Assembly (NCBI GenBank): GCA_012837735.1 | Contig: DUQP01000030.1 | Span: 1 to 48,673 of the forward strand | DNA from: Bacillota bacterium | GTDB taxonomy: Bacteria > Bacillota > Sulfobacillia > UBA3575 > DUQP01 | Length of the DNA stretch: 48,673 bases | Direction: 5' to 3' | Part shown: piece by piece, positions 32,635 through 40,299 of the stretch | Position numbering within the stretch: the stretch's first letter is position 1 | Layout: each line of letters begins with the position of its first letter | Program-made: the position numbers and the translations under genes | Notes under the pieces: generated by a model | Seen by the model: only the letters and a program-made list of their open reading frames with translations | What the model was told of the DNA's origin: nothing | The model's database searches: none

Positions 32635-34095
32635 CTAGTCTGCGGAGGAACTTGAGGGCGAATTCAGCTGTAAAACAATTATTTTTTGGCTCTCTGGCCC
32701 CACTTTCACCCTTTCATCAATCTGATAACCGGCTAACCACACAATACCCCTTTGATCCAGGCAAACCGGGATATTATTCCGCATTCTGTGCGGAACCTTG
32801 CTGTCCACCAAAAAATCCTGCAGTTTTTTGCTTCCTCCCTGGCCCAATGGCCGGAAACGATCCCCGGGCAATCTGCTCCTCACCACCAGCGGCAGTTGCA
32901 CACTGTGATAATCCAAAACAGCCATTTGTGGACAGGCTTTTGCTTGCACCCATTGCAAAGCTCGACCAGGGGGGAATACTCTAATTTCCGCTTTGATGAT
33001 GACTCCCCCAGGTAGCTCCAATCTGCCCGGGATGGGTAGCTGGGTAACCGGAATACCCGGGGCGGAAATCCTGTGTATATCCAAAAACACCAACCGTTTG
33101 GCTTCTCTTTGTATTATAATTCCGTACGGCAAGCTGATTTCTTCGCCAGTCTGACCATGCTCCAACAGCCGCACCACATTTTCCACGTGCACCGCCTGCA
33201 GCGATTTACCTGTAGAAGCCTTTTGAAAAGCCATTCTTACCATGCGCCGGAGCAGCGAGCGAGGGGCCGCCTGCATTCTTAACAAATCAAATGCCTGCAA
33301 AACCTCCTGCTTATCATCCCGCAGCTCAGCTGCCTGAAGATTATTCCACGCTAATTCGTTCAAGAAATCTGCCTCTTCCCGGCATAGATCAGCCAACCGC
33401 ACCGCCGCTTCCTGAAAGCGAGCATTATATTCTTTTTCCAGGTGTGGGATCAGTTCCAGCCTGATCTTGTTCCGAGTGTAGATTCTTTTTTCGTTCGAAC
33501 TGTCTTGCCTGGACGACAGGCGGTGCTGTCTGAGGTATTCCGTAATTTCCCCCTTAGACACCCACAGCAGGGGGCGAATCAGCCGATCTTGCAGCACCGG
33601 CTTCATTCCTCCCAGACCATCTAGCCCCGTCCCGCGCAGAAACCGGAATAACACCGTCTCAGCTTGATCATCCCGGTGATGGCCAAGCGCGATCTTATTT
33701 GCCCCGCAATTCTTCGCCATCCAGTGCAAGCATGAATAGCGCAACCGGCGCGCCGCCACTTGTATAGATTGCCCCCAAAGATGCGCAAAGAACCCAACAT
33801 TTATGCTTGCAAACATAACAGGTATTTGTAATTGAGCGGCCAACTCCCGCACATAATCGGAATCAGCCAGGGCTTCTTCGCCCCGTAACAGATGGTTGAT
33901 GTGGGCCGCTTGCAATTGATAGCCAAACTCCTGCTGCAAAGTCCAAAGAGCATGCAACAGTGCGCTGGAATCTGGTCCGCCAGAAACGGCCACCAATACC
34001 AGTTCGCCCGCACGCACCATTTTGTGGATTTGCAATGCACGGCGTACTTTGGCTAACAATTCCACCACCTCTGAAAGATACTTCGCGACTGTCAC
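32635..34095 (-). CDS. tilS: tRNA(Ile)-lysidine synthase
   Basis: TilS converts the wobble C of tRNA-Ile(CAT) to lysidine. The 486-residue protein has the ATP-pyrophosphatase loop SGGPDSS near its N-terminus, AHINHLLRGEEA, ALGHHRDDQAETVLFRFLRG, GLGGMKPV and the C-terminal TilS domain with RSRLPGDRFRPLGQGGSKKLQDF. The frame is open to 34197, but that part contains the spoIIE terminator; the GTG at 34095, with AGGTAGAGGG upstream, fits TilS N-termini. A TTG 13 codons further is possible. Sits between spoIIE and ftsH, as in B. subtilis. Confidence 0.93.
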   Translation of the reverse strand: MTVAKYLSEVVELLAKVRRALQIHKMVRAGELVLVAVSGGPDSSALLHALWTLQQEFGYQLQAAHINHLLRGEEALADSDYVRELAAQLQIPVMFASINVGFFAHLWGQSIQVAARRLRYSCLHWMAKNCGANKIALGHHRDDQAETVLFRFLRGTGLDGLGGMKPVLQDRLIRPLLWVSKGEITEYLRQHRLSSRQDSSNEKRIYTRNKIRLELIPHLEKEYNARFQEAAVRLADLCREEADFLNELAWNNLQAAELRDDKQEVLQAFDLLRMQAAPRSLLRRMVRMAFQKASTGKSLQAVHVENVVRLLEHGQTGEEISLPYGIIIQREAKRLVFLDIHRISAPGIPVTQLPIPGRLELPGGVIIKAEIRVFPPGRALQWVQAKACPQMAVLDYHSVQLPLVVRSRLPGDRFRPLGQGGSKKLQDFLVDSKVPHRMRNNIPVCLDQRGIVWLAGYQIDERVKVGPESQKIIVLQLNSPSSSSAD

Positions 34096-34107
34096 CCCTC
34101 TACCTGC

Positions 34108-34134
34108 AAAAAAAAGTGTGGCTGCAAGCCACAC
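34108..34134 (-). terminator. Terminator between spoIIE and tilS
   Basis: GTGTGGCT, TGC and AGCCACAC form an 8-bp stem followed by eight T on the minus strand. It ends only 13 bases before the proposed tilS GTG, so tilS must rely on read-through or on a promoter inside the spoIIE end. Confidence 0.9.
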
Positions 34135-34162
34135 GACAGCAAAATGGGATTGGGGAGCTGGG

Positions 34163-36295
34163 CTACGGGTAACGTAGACCGCCACTCTTTTTTTCAAGCC
34201 GACACACCAATACCGTCATGTCATCGTCGTTCCCACGTGCCACTGCCGTTTGCAGGAGGTGATCCGCAATCAGCTGTGGCCGGCGGGAACTGAGTTGTTT
34301 CAAGGCAGCGGCAATCTGTTCATCTGCACCCTCTTGACCAGGGATGATGCCATCGCTGCATAATACCAGCACATCACCCGCACAGATGTTCCTGTGCATG
34401 CTTTCGATTTCCAGATCTTGCAGGATCCCGACCGGAAGTGAAGCTGCCTTAATCGTCATCACTTCTTGGCCACGCAACAAGAAACTGGCAGGGGCCCCGA
34501 TCTTTACTAACTCTATTTCACCACTACCCAAATCGAGTACCGCCAAATCCAATGTGGCGAAAATTTCCTCCGGAGAACGCAATAGCAGCACAGAATTAAT
34601 AATCTGCACAGCCAATTGTGGCTCCACTCCGCTGGCCAGAAGCTGGTCAAGTAAGGCCAAAGCGGCCCTGCTTTCCTGGGCGGCCCTTTCGCCAAAACCC
34701 ATCCCATCACTGATGGCCATCAGCAAATGTCGGTCCGATAGCCTTTTCATCAAATAACTGTCGCCAGAAGCACGTCCGCGCTCACGGGCTCGTCGCGCCA
34801 CCCCGGTTTGGACCTCCCAGCCCACAGACGCCGCATCAGCAGGTTTGACGTTCTGATCCACCTCTTTGGCCAATATTTTTAATATGCGGGCCAATCCCTT
34901 CAGTTGCCATTCCACCAGTCCCTTCCCTTGCGTCAATCGTTGTCGCCAACGGTGCTCTGACTGCCACCTGTCCAGTAAGTGATCCAGGGCAGCCTGCAAG
35001 TCAGCCTGTCTATGACATTCCCCCGTGAAACTTAGCGGTTTAGCCATTTGTCGCGCCCAGATCAAAGTAGTCAAAAAGCGTTGGGTTTTTGTCCTTTCTC
35101 TTTCCCAGCATCTTTCGTATTCCCCGCAGCCCCGGCAAACCAAAGCCATCATCCCTTGCTGCAGGCCCGCCACTCCTTTTGCTTCATCTGCTCTTGCAGT
35201 GGTCGCCGCGGTCTGGGCAAACGAGACCGCCAATTCCTCGCACACAGCGGCAAAATTACGCAGGCGTTGTCCCGCTTGAGAGGTCGCTACCGGCGCAGCC
35301 CGCTCATTTATTGGGATAGGCTTAATGAGGGTCACACCGTGCAAGAATTCACCCGGCACAACCAGCAAAATCGCACTCGCCAACAAGGCTGCATAAAAAA
35401 AGTCCAATGTCATGCCAGCGCTTTCAAAATAAATGGAGGCAATCAATCCGCCGAGCAAAAACCCCAGCATACTACCCACCCTTCCCAAGCTATTGAAAGC
35501 ACCGGCGATTATCCCGCCGCAAGCCAGGGAAATCAACGGTAATGAGGTGACAGCAGAGCCCAACCCATAGGCTAAACCTGTTACGACGCCCGCTGCTGCT
35601 CCATAGGCTGATCCCAACGCAAAAGCGAATGCCAACGTCAATGCCGCCCCGGCAACCATCTGCCACACAAACGGTCCTGTACGCACATCCGTCAAGCCGA
35701 TTACGGCACTGGAAGCCAAAGCAATAATGACCATCCGCTGTCTTTGTCCATCGTCTTCATCCTGGGCGCAGACTATGATCAGCCCTTGATATAGCAGATA
35801 GGCCATAAAAAATGCTAAAACCGCTTCCATGCACACTGAAACTAACTCAAACGCGGAAAACGTGTTCCATAATAACGCCCCACCCTGGACAAGCAAAAGA
35901 CTGGCAGCCGCTAAACCAGCCGCCATCCACACCGAGCCCCGGAACCGGGGGGAACGGTTGAGAGCTAGTATGGCGCCGAAGCATAACAACGCTGTCACAA
36001 CCCGACTTCCGGAAAGAACCAGCAGTCCTCCTCCGGTTACTCCCACCGTCGCCGGCAACAGGTACTGCGGCCACATTACGCCCACCGCGGCCATGAAAGC
36101 CGGCCCCATCGGTGCCAGGGTTGCCAAAAATGAAGAGCGCCCCAGTAAAACCCCCGCCACCACGATGGTTAATATGAAATGCCACCCGGTGACACCTTGC
36201 CGCCACCACCGGCTAAGAACTTTTCCAGATTCACCCTCCGCCCTTTGTCTTTGCCAAGCAGGATATCCGGTTTTATACACAACCCACCGCTCCAT
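34163..36295 (-). CDS. spoIIE: Stage II sporulation protein E
   Basis: SpoIIE dephosphorylates SpoIIAA to activate sigma-F in the forespore and interacts with the division ring. The 710-residue protein has an N-terminal region with about ten hydrophobic segments (about 37-310), a central regulatory part with a CRGCGEYERCW Cys motif, and a C-terminal PP2C phosphatase domain. The latter shows SDGMGFGERAAQESRAALALL, VLDLGSGEIELVKIGAPASF, LPVGI, LVLCSDGI and NDDDMTVLV, which supply the metal-binding Asp residues. The ATG has only a weak GAAAG as SD. The promoter at 36314-36346 has sporulation-type features. Confidence 0.96.
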   Translation of the reverse strand: MERWVVYKTGYPAWQRQRAEGESGKVLSRWWRQGVTGWHFILTIVVAGVLLGRSSFLATLAPMGPAFMAAVGVMWPQYLLPATVGVTGGGLLVLSGSRVVTALLCFGAILALNRSPRFRGSVWMAAGLAAASLLLVQGGALLWNTFSAFELVSVCMEAVLAFFMAYLLYQGLIIVCAQDEDDGQRQRMVIIALASSAVIGLTDVRTGPFVWQMVAGAALTLAFAFALGSAYGAAAGVVTGLAYGLGSAVTSLPLISLACGGIIAGAFNSLGRVGSMLGFLLGGLIASIYFESAGMTLDFFYAALLASAILLVVPGEFLHGVTLIKPIPINERAAPVATSQAGQRLRNFAAVCEELAVSFAQTAATTARADEAKGVAGLQQGMMALVCRGCGEYERCWERERTKTQRFLTTLIWARQMAKPLSFTGECHRQADLQAALDHLLDRWQSEHRWRQRLTQGKGLVEWQLKGLARILKILAKEVDQNVKPADAASVGWEVQTGVARRARERGRASGDSYLMKRLSDRHLLMAISDGMGFGERAAQESRAALALLDQLLASGVEPQLAVQIINSVLLLRSPEEIFATLDLAVLDLGSGEIELVKIGAPASFLLRGQEVMTIKAASLPVGILQDLEIESMHRNICAGDVLVLCSDGIIPGQEGADEQIAAALKQLSSRRPQLIADHLLQTAVARGNDDDMTVLVCRLEKKSGGLRYP

Positions 36296-36313
36296 CTTTC
36301 GAACTATGACCTA

Positions 36314-36346
36314 ATGTTAGCGCATATTCTGCCTCTATTTTGTCAA
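36314..36346 (-). promoter_or_regulatory. Candidate Spo0A-controlled promoter of spoIIE (21-bp spacer)
   Basis: A perfect TTGACA (36341-36346) and TAACAT (36314-36319) on the minus strand are separated by 21 bases. In B. subtilis spoIIE and spoIIG use sigma-A promoters with over-long spacers activated by Spo0A. The -35 overlaps TTTGTCAAAG (plus-strand 36339-36348), 8 of 10 to the 0A box TTTGTCGAAT. The leader to the ATG would be only about 12 bases. Confidence 0.5.
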
Positions 36347-36387
36347 AGCAAGGTGTTGCATCCCCTCACTCGCCCGCATTTAGCGAC

Positions 36388-36416
36388 AAAAATGCCCGGG
36401 GGCAATCCCCCGGGGC
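36388..36416 (-). terminator. Terminator after the Spo0E-like gene
   Basis: GCCCCGGGGG, ATTG and CCCCCGGGC form a GC-rich stem (one bulged base) followed by ATTTTTG on the minus strand. It isolates the Spo0E-like gene from spoIIE. Confidence 0.8.
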
Positions 36417-36485
36417 TTAAACTATTACTTCATGGAGGGCTGGGAACAACCTCAGTGCCATGTCAACCCAAAAACCCGCGTTTCG

Positions 36486-36650
36486 CTAGGCTATTGTTTT
36501 GTAGTATTCATTCAGCAATTGATCCAGTTTCTTGCTCACTCCCAGCAACCTAACATCATGCAAAGACATTTCTTGAGCCATAGTTTGCAAAACCGTCCGC
36601 ATTTCGTCAATCTGCCGCAGAACTTCTTGAGGTTTTCCTGACATTAACAT
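36486..36650 (-). CDS. Spo0E-like aspartyl-phosphate phosphatase (small ORF)
   Basis: A 54-residue protein found by reading the spoIIE-GH73 gap. It is one helix-turn-helix hairpin: a first amphipathic helix with QEVLRQIDEMRTVLQTMAQE, then GVSKKLDQLLNEYYK. The SxxLDxxLNxYY pattern is the signature of the Spo0E family (PF09388), which removes phosphate from Spo0A~P and so delays sporulation. ATG start with GGGAG six bases upstream; a second ATG lies at 36644. It has a promoter at 36689-36717, a full Spo0A box at 36727-36736 and its own terminator. Confidence 0.85.
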   Translation of the reverse strand: MLMSGKPQEVLRQIDEMRTVLQTMAQEMSLHDVRLLGVSKKLDQLLNEYYKTIA

Positions 36651-36688
36651 GCCCTACTCCCAACATTTAGTGTAGTTTCAACAAACCC

Positions 36689-36717
36689 ATTACAGCATAT
36701 AGCATACCGGTAGTCAA
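36689..36717 (-). promoter_or_regulatory. Sigma-A promoter of the Spo0E-like gene
   Basis: TTGACT, 17 bases and TGTAAT on the minus strand; both hexamers match five of six consensus bases. The expected start is about 30 bases before the ATG. Confidence 0.65.
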
Positions 36718-36726
36718 TGGCCGTAA

Positions 36727-36736
36727 TTTGTCGAAT
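36727..36736. promoter_or_regulatory. Spo0A box (0A box)
   Basis: TTTGTCGAAT on the plus strand is a complete match to the usual 10-base Spo0A-box consensus. Its centre is about 50 bases upstream of the predicted start of the Spo0E-like gene. Seven-base TGTCGAA cores also occur by chance in coding DNA, so the context carries the weight. Confidence 0.55.
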
Positions 36737-36784
36737 TCTAGCACCTATTTTCATCCACCGTTTATTGCCGTCAGCTACCCGTCT

Positions 36785-37498
36785 TCAACGAGCTCTTTTC
36801 GCACCGGGCGGGATTTCAAGGAATCTCCGGCGCGCCCCATCCACCAGAGCCTCCAAGCGCAGCTCATTAGCCAGCACAGTACACCTGCGCAAGTAATTTG
36901 GATCAGTAGCATATGGGTATTTACATTCGGTTAGCAAAGCTTGCAGATAGCGCAGAGGTTTAGCCTGATACTTTAGCGCTGGTGCAAAAACGTTATTTGT
37001 CAGCAGTCTGCCGCGATCTTGAAAACAATCTGCGATGCTATCATACACCTTAAATTTAGCTCTCATGGCTCGCCGGCGACCCGCTATTTGTTCCCACGTA
37101 TCTACTTCAATGAATCGTCCCTGCCCATGCCACTTCACCCCAAATAGATTGTTTGCTTTCGCCAAGACCCCTCGCCCAAAATTTGATTCATGTGCCGCTT
37201 GCACCAATGTTGTCACAGCAGGTATGCCAGTCGTGATTTCCAAAGCCAGCGCTGGCTCCATTAACCGGCAGATAAATGCCAAACGTGCCAACAAGCTTTT
37301 CGTGCGCGGACCAACCACACCATCTGCCGCCAGACCATAAAATGTTTGGATTTGGATAATCGCCTTTTCCATTTCCTGGTCAAAAATTGGGGCTTCCGTT
37401 AATGCGATGACAGGTGATAAAAATTGTCCAACCAGATTAATTTGACGCTTAATGTTCAGGATATCCGGACCCTGTTCACCCTTTTTGATCGCTATCAA
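36785..37498 (-). CDS. Peptidoglycan-binding plus glucosaminidase (GH73-type) cell-wall hydrolase
   Basis: A 237-residue protein. Residues 1-75 are a peptidoglycan-binding domain (FDQEMEKAIIQIQTFYGL then DGVVGPRTKSLL). The rest is a mannosyl-glycoprotein endo-beta-N-acetylglucosaminidase domain: AAHESNFGRGVLAKANNLFGVKW with the catalytic Glu in HESNFG, then FKVYDSIADCFQDRGRLL. There is no signal peptide, so it may act in the mother cell or be exported otherwise, for example in cortex or septal wall remodelling. The start is a TTG directly after GAGAGGGG, a very short spacing, because an in-frame stop lies just upstream; no better start was found. Confidence 0.85.
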   Translation of the reverse strand: MIAIKKGEQGPDILNIKRQINLVGQFLSPVIALTEAPIFDQEMEKAIIQIQTFYGLAADGVVGPRTKSLLARLAFICRLMEPALALEITTGIPAVTTLVQAAHESNFGRGVLAKANNLFGVKWHGQGRFIEVDTWEQIAGRRRAMRAKFKVYDSIADCFQDRGRLLTNNVFAPALKYQAKPLRYLQALLTECKYPYATDPNYLRRCTVLANELRLEALVDGARRRFLEIPPGAKRAR

Positions 37499-37663
37499 CC
37501 CCTCTCATATATTCGTCATCTTATTCTGTCACCTGCAAATTGTTTCACAGTCCTGGTAATAGCCCTAACACAGGAGCCAGTTATGTAGCATCCACTCCTG
37601 CCGAACGCTTCCTGAGGCACTTGAATATTATGTAGCAGCAACTGCGAAAGGAGGACGATTATT

Positions 37664-37765
37664 ATGGCACAAGGGGGTTTCTTTGGCGGTTCGGGTGGGT
37701 GGTCCCAGGAGATTGCCTTTGTGTTGTTCCTGATCCTGATCTTGTTGCTCTTGAGCGATGACTAA
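37664..37765 (+). CDS. YjcZ-like glycine-rich mini membrane protein
   Basis: A 33-residue ORF on the plus strand. It has a Gly-rich start (MAQGGFFGGSGGW), one hydrophobic helix (IAFVLFLILILLLL) and an SDD end, the layout of the YjcZ family of small sporulation-associated proteins. AAAGGAGG lies nine bases before the ATG, and a hairpin with a poor U-tract follows 22 bases after the stop. The family link is by composition only. The 165-base gap upstream (to 37498) has no other gene. Confidence 0.72.
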   Translation: MAQGGFFGGSGGWSQEIAFVLFLILILLLLSDD

Positions 37766-37787
37766 AACTTTGAGGCCACCATCAGTC

Positions 37788-37816
37788 GGGCTCCCTCAAT
37801 TGGGGGGCCCTTCTCT
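37788..37816 (+). terminator. Terminator after the YjcZ-like gene
   Basis: GGGCTCCC, a loop of TCAATTG and GGGGGCCC (one G-U pair) followed by TTCTCTT on the plus strand. Confidence 0.7.
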
Positions 37817-37844
37817 TGTAAAGCTGCTGCGTCACCACAGAAAC

Positions 37845-37879
37845 AAAAAGCCCCGGCACTACACAATTAGTACCAGAGC
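37845..37879 (-). terminator. Terminator of the tRNA operon
   Basis: On the minus strand GCTCTGGTAC, a 10-base loop and GTGCCGGGGC pair over 10 bp, counting G-U pairs, followed by five T. It is just past the 3' end of tRNA-Lys. Confidence 0.7.
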
Positions 37880-37887
37880 TTAAAGCT

Positions 37888-37963
37888 TGGTGGGCCATAA
37901 AGGAATCGAACCTTTAACCTTGCGATTAAGAGTCGCCTGCTCTGCCAGTTGAGCTAATGGCCC
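37888..37963 (-). tRNA. tRNA-Lys (CTT)
   Basis: 76 bases including an encoded CCA. Acceptor GGGCCAT pairs with ATGGCCC, the anticodon loop is CTCTTAA between GCGA and TCGC, and the T-loop is TTCGATT. Last gene of a three-tRNA operon. Confidence 0.95.
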
Positions 37964-37995
37964 ACAAATATATAACCCCTCAGGGTTTATCATCA

Positions 37996-38072
37996 TGGTA
38001 GCGGCGGCTGGATTTGAACCAGCGACACTACGGGTATGAACCGTATGCTCTGACCACCTGAGCTACGCCGCC
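37996..38072 (-). tRNA. tRNA-Met (CAT), elongator
   Basis: 77 bases with encoded CCA. The anticodon stem-loop TACGG-TTCATAC-CCGTA and acceptor GGCGGCG match the elongator tRNA-Met of Bacillota rather than the initiator. The first acceptor pair is G-U. The lysidine-modified tRNA-Ile2, which also has CAT, cannot be fully excluded but is less likely. Confidence 0.92.
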
Positions 38073-38076
38073 AAGT

Positions 38077-38153
<77 letters not shown>

Positions 38154-38183
38154 GTAAACAAATTTCCGCAATGAGCAACTCTT

Positions 38184-38212
38184 ATTATACAAAATTGCCT
38201 TAACCAATGCAA
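38184..38212 (-). promoter_or_regulatory. Sigma-A promoter of the fMet-Met-Lys tRNA operon
   Basis: TTGCAT, 17 bases and a perfect TATAAT on the minus strand, ending about 30 bases before tRNA-fMet. Together with the terminator at 37845-37879 it defines a complete transcription unit. Confidence 0.72.
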
Positions 38213-38246
38213 GTAACCGGTGTCGCTCATAGCGGCGCACTCATAG

Positions 38247-38780
38247 CTAGCCGAAAAAATAGTTACAAATGATAATAGATGCTACGATACCGGCAAAATT
38301 TGCCGCCAAACCGACTTGGATAGCATAGCGGGTTTTATACACCCCGATAGAAGAAAAATACAAGGCCATAATATAAAGAGTAGTGTCGGCACTGCCCATG
38401 ATCGTGCCACTCAAAAGGCCAATGAAGGAATCCGCACCATATTCTCGCATTAAATCGACGGCCATTCCCAAAGCAGCCGGTCCTGAAAGCGGCCGCACCA
38501 CCATTAAAGGTAAGACTTCACATGGTACTCCCAACCAATTCAAGATGGGATTGGCCAACCCGGCCAAGAACTCAAGTGCTCCGGAAAAACGGAAGATCGC
38601 AACCGCCATATAAACCGCCACCAAATACGGCAGCAATTTGACGGCGATCCAAAAACCCTCTTCCGCCCCTTTCACAAAAGTATCAAATACTCGCACCCCA
38701 CGCAAAAAACTTGTTACAAACACTAGCAACAAAAAAACCGGGATGATCCATTCCGCCATTGTTGTCAAAAACGCGTACAC
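38247..38780 (-). CDS. spmB: Spore maturation protein B
   Basis: A 177-residue membrane protein with about five hydrophobic helices. It has the SpmB/nucleoside-gate pattern: PYLVAVYMAVAIFRFSGAL, VPCEVLPLMVVRPLSGPAALG and MGSADTTLYIMALYFSSIGV. SpmA and SpmB are needed for dehydration of the spore core in B. subtilis and are mother-cell proteins. GTG start with AAGGGGG; it follows spmA by 12 bases. Downstream is the tRNA operon promoter. Confidence 0.94.
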   Translation of the reverse strand: MYAFLTTMAEWIIPVFLLLVFVTSFLRGVRVFDTFVKGAEEGFWIAVKLLPYLVAVYMAVAIFRFSGALEFLAGLANPILNWLGVPCEVLPLMVVRPLSGPAALGMAVDLMREYGADSFIGLLSGTIMGSADTTLYIMALYFSSIGVYKTRYAIQVGLAANFAGIVASIIICNYFFG

Positions 38781-38792
38781 TATCGGACCCCC

Positions 38793-39380
38793 TTACGCCT
38801 GAAACGGGCTCCGCCGTTTTCTGATCAGCCAGTCCAATATGATCGCAACGAGCGTCGAAACCGCTGTCGCAAAGAGAACCGTGGGGAGAATCTGCGTGGC
38901 GTCTTGTGAGCCAGCAGAGGCCCGCAATGCAATTAAGGTAGTTGGCACAAGGGTTACGCTGGAAGTATTGATCACCAAAAATGTACACATGCTGTTAGTG
39001 GCGGTGTCTGGCCGGGGGTTGAGGTCCTGCAACTGCTGCATAGCCTTTAAACCGAAGGGCGTCGCCGCTGACCCCAGGCCAAACAGGTTGGCAGTAAAAT
39101 TTAGCATTATTGAACCGTACGCCGGGTGGCCTGGCGGTATTTCCGGAAAAAGGGGGCGCAAAACAATCTCCAAAACCCGTGATACCCGTTCCAGCAAGCC
39201 TGCTTCTTCAGCCAAACGAGCCACGCCCAGCCAAAGCACGATAATGCCCACGAAATCTAGCATCGTGCTAACCGCTTGTTCTGTTGCCCCTACTGCCACC
39301 CCGACAATCTGATCAATTTGTCCGGTGACAGCCGCAACCGCAATCCCCGTCACAACCAGGAACAAGAACACGATATTCAT
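38793..39380 (-). CDS. spmA: Spore maturation protein A
   Basis: A 195-residue membrane protein with gate-domain helices. Typical SpmA stretches are FPEIPPGHPAYGSIMLNFTANLFGLGSAATPFGLKAM (about 80-116) and TFLVINTSSVTLVPTTLIALRASAGS. The frame reaches 39401, but the ATG at 39380 is six bases after GGGAGGGG. It is 50 bases downstream of the acyltransferase-like gene and immediately precedes spmB. Confidence 0.94.
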   Translation of the reverse strand: MNIVFLFLVVTGIAVAAVTGQIDQIVGVAVGATEQAVSTMLDFVGIIVLWLGVARLAEEAGLLERVSRVLEIVLRPLFPEIPPGHPAYGSIMLNFTANLFGLGSAATPFGLKAMQQLQDLNPRPDTATNSMCTFLVINTSSVTLVPTTLIALRASAGSQDATQILPTVLFATAVSTLVAIILDWLIRKRRSPFQA

Positions 39381-39430
39381 TGTTTTCCCCTCCCAAGCCA
39401 TCGCTAGATGCTATGGCCCGGAAGAGCCCC

Positions 39431-40135
39431 TTAGAAGCACGAACTGAATGCTTGCACTATGAACAATACCGTGAGGAAAACCGGCTGGTGCAATAAATAA
39501 ATCACCAGTGTGTGCTGGCCAAGGAAAGACAGCCAGGAAGACCCCGGGAAAACCCGGATGAAGCTCCTTTTGGTGGGATATAGTATTCGCCCGGCCCAAA
39601 CGCCCAGCAGGTAAACACCTATCCAGGGGAACAATGGGTAAAAATCATAAGAACGAAAAGAAGCGGTTGTAAGGCCAAGAGGAAACAGCATCTGGCAGTT
39701 GCCCTGCCAGGCCGGAAAAAATAACTGTCCCACCGCTATGGCGACCAACCCCAACACCAGCAGCCAACCGCTGGGCACCCGCGCCCAAAGCGGATATAAT
39801 ATCATGCTCGCCCCAAGAAAGTGCAAAATGCCCCATTTAATATATAGATCGGGAATCACCAAAAATGTGACCAGAGTGATTACCAACCCCCAAAACATGA
39901 TAATCAACCCACGGCGCACGTTGTTGCGGCTGAACGTGCTGCTTACACCAGCCACGACAATGAACATGGTGCCGGCTATTTTCCCGATATAGTACCAGAA
40001 ACCCGCCCGGTAATCGACCGGTACAGCCATGAAATCACTCAGATCCACCACAAAGTGAAAAGCCATCATGAGCAGCAAAGCAATTGCCCGCGCCAAATCG
40101 ATTTCCAATACGCGGCCTTGTCGCACCGCACCCAC
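39431..40135 (-). CDS. Membrane acyltransferase-like protein (DUF1624, heparan-alpha-glucosaminide N-acetyltransferase group)
   Basis: A 234-residue protein with about seven hydrophobic helices and no soluble domain. LEIDLARAIALLLMMAFHFVVDL near the N-terminus carries the conserved His in the first helix, and GTMFIVVAGVSSTFSRNN, KWGILHFLGASMIL and LGQHTLVIYLLHQPVF are all typical of the DUF1624 group. The frame extends upstream through tRNA-Leu to 40300, but AAAGGGG nine bases before the GTG at 40135 gives the likely start. The acyl target is unknown; a sporulation role is possible because spmAB follow. Confidence 0.85.
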   Translation of the reverse strand: MGAVRQGRVLEIDLARAIALLLMMAFHFVVDLSDFMAVPVDYRAGFWYYIGKIAGTMFIVVAGVSSTFSRNNVRRGLIIMFWGLVITLVTFLVIPDLYIKWGILHFLGASMILYPLWARVPSGWLLVLGLVAIAVGQLFFPAWQGNCQMLFPLGLTTASFRSYDFYPLFPWIGVYLLGVWAGRILYPTKRSFIRVFPGSSWLSFLGQHTLVIYLLHQPVFLTVLFIVQAFSSCF

Positions 40136-40156
40136 CAGCGCCAACCCCTTTATAAC

Positions 40157-40186
40157 AAAAACGCCCGAGTGCAACTCGGACGGGCG
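40157..40186 (-). terminator. Terminator after tRNA-Leu
   Basis: CCGAGT, TGC and ACTCGG with outer CGC/GCG pairs, followed by five T on the minus strand. It is 15 bases past the tRNA 3' end. Confidence 0.78.
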
Positions 40187-40200
40187 ATACGAAACATATT

Positions 40201-40288
40201 TGGTGCCGGGAGCGGGACTCGAACCCGCACGGAGAGATTCCCCGATGGATTTTAAGTCCATTTCGTCTACCAGTTCCGACATCCCGGC
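40201..40288 (-). tRNA. tRNA-Leu (TAA)
   Basis: 88 bases with a long variable arm and encoded CCA. Acceptor GCCGGGA pairs with TCCCGGC, and the anticodon loop is CTTAAAA between ATGGA and TCCAT. It begins 11 bases after the stop of the S1-domain gene, with no terminator between. Confidence 0.96.
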
Positions 40289-40299
40289 AAATCTCGGCA

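Noticed and set aside
34096-34197. N-terminal extension of tilS
   Set aside because: The 34 extra codons include the spoIIE terminator hairpin, and known TilS proteins begin close to the SGGPDS loop.
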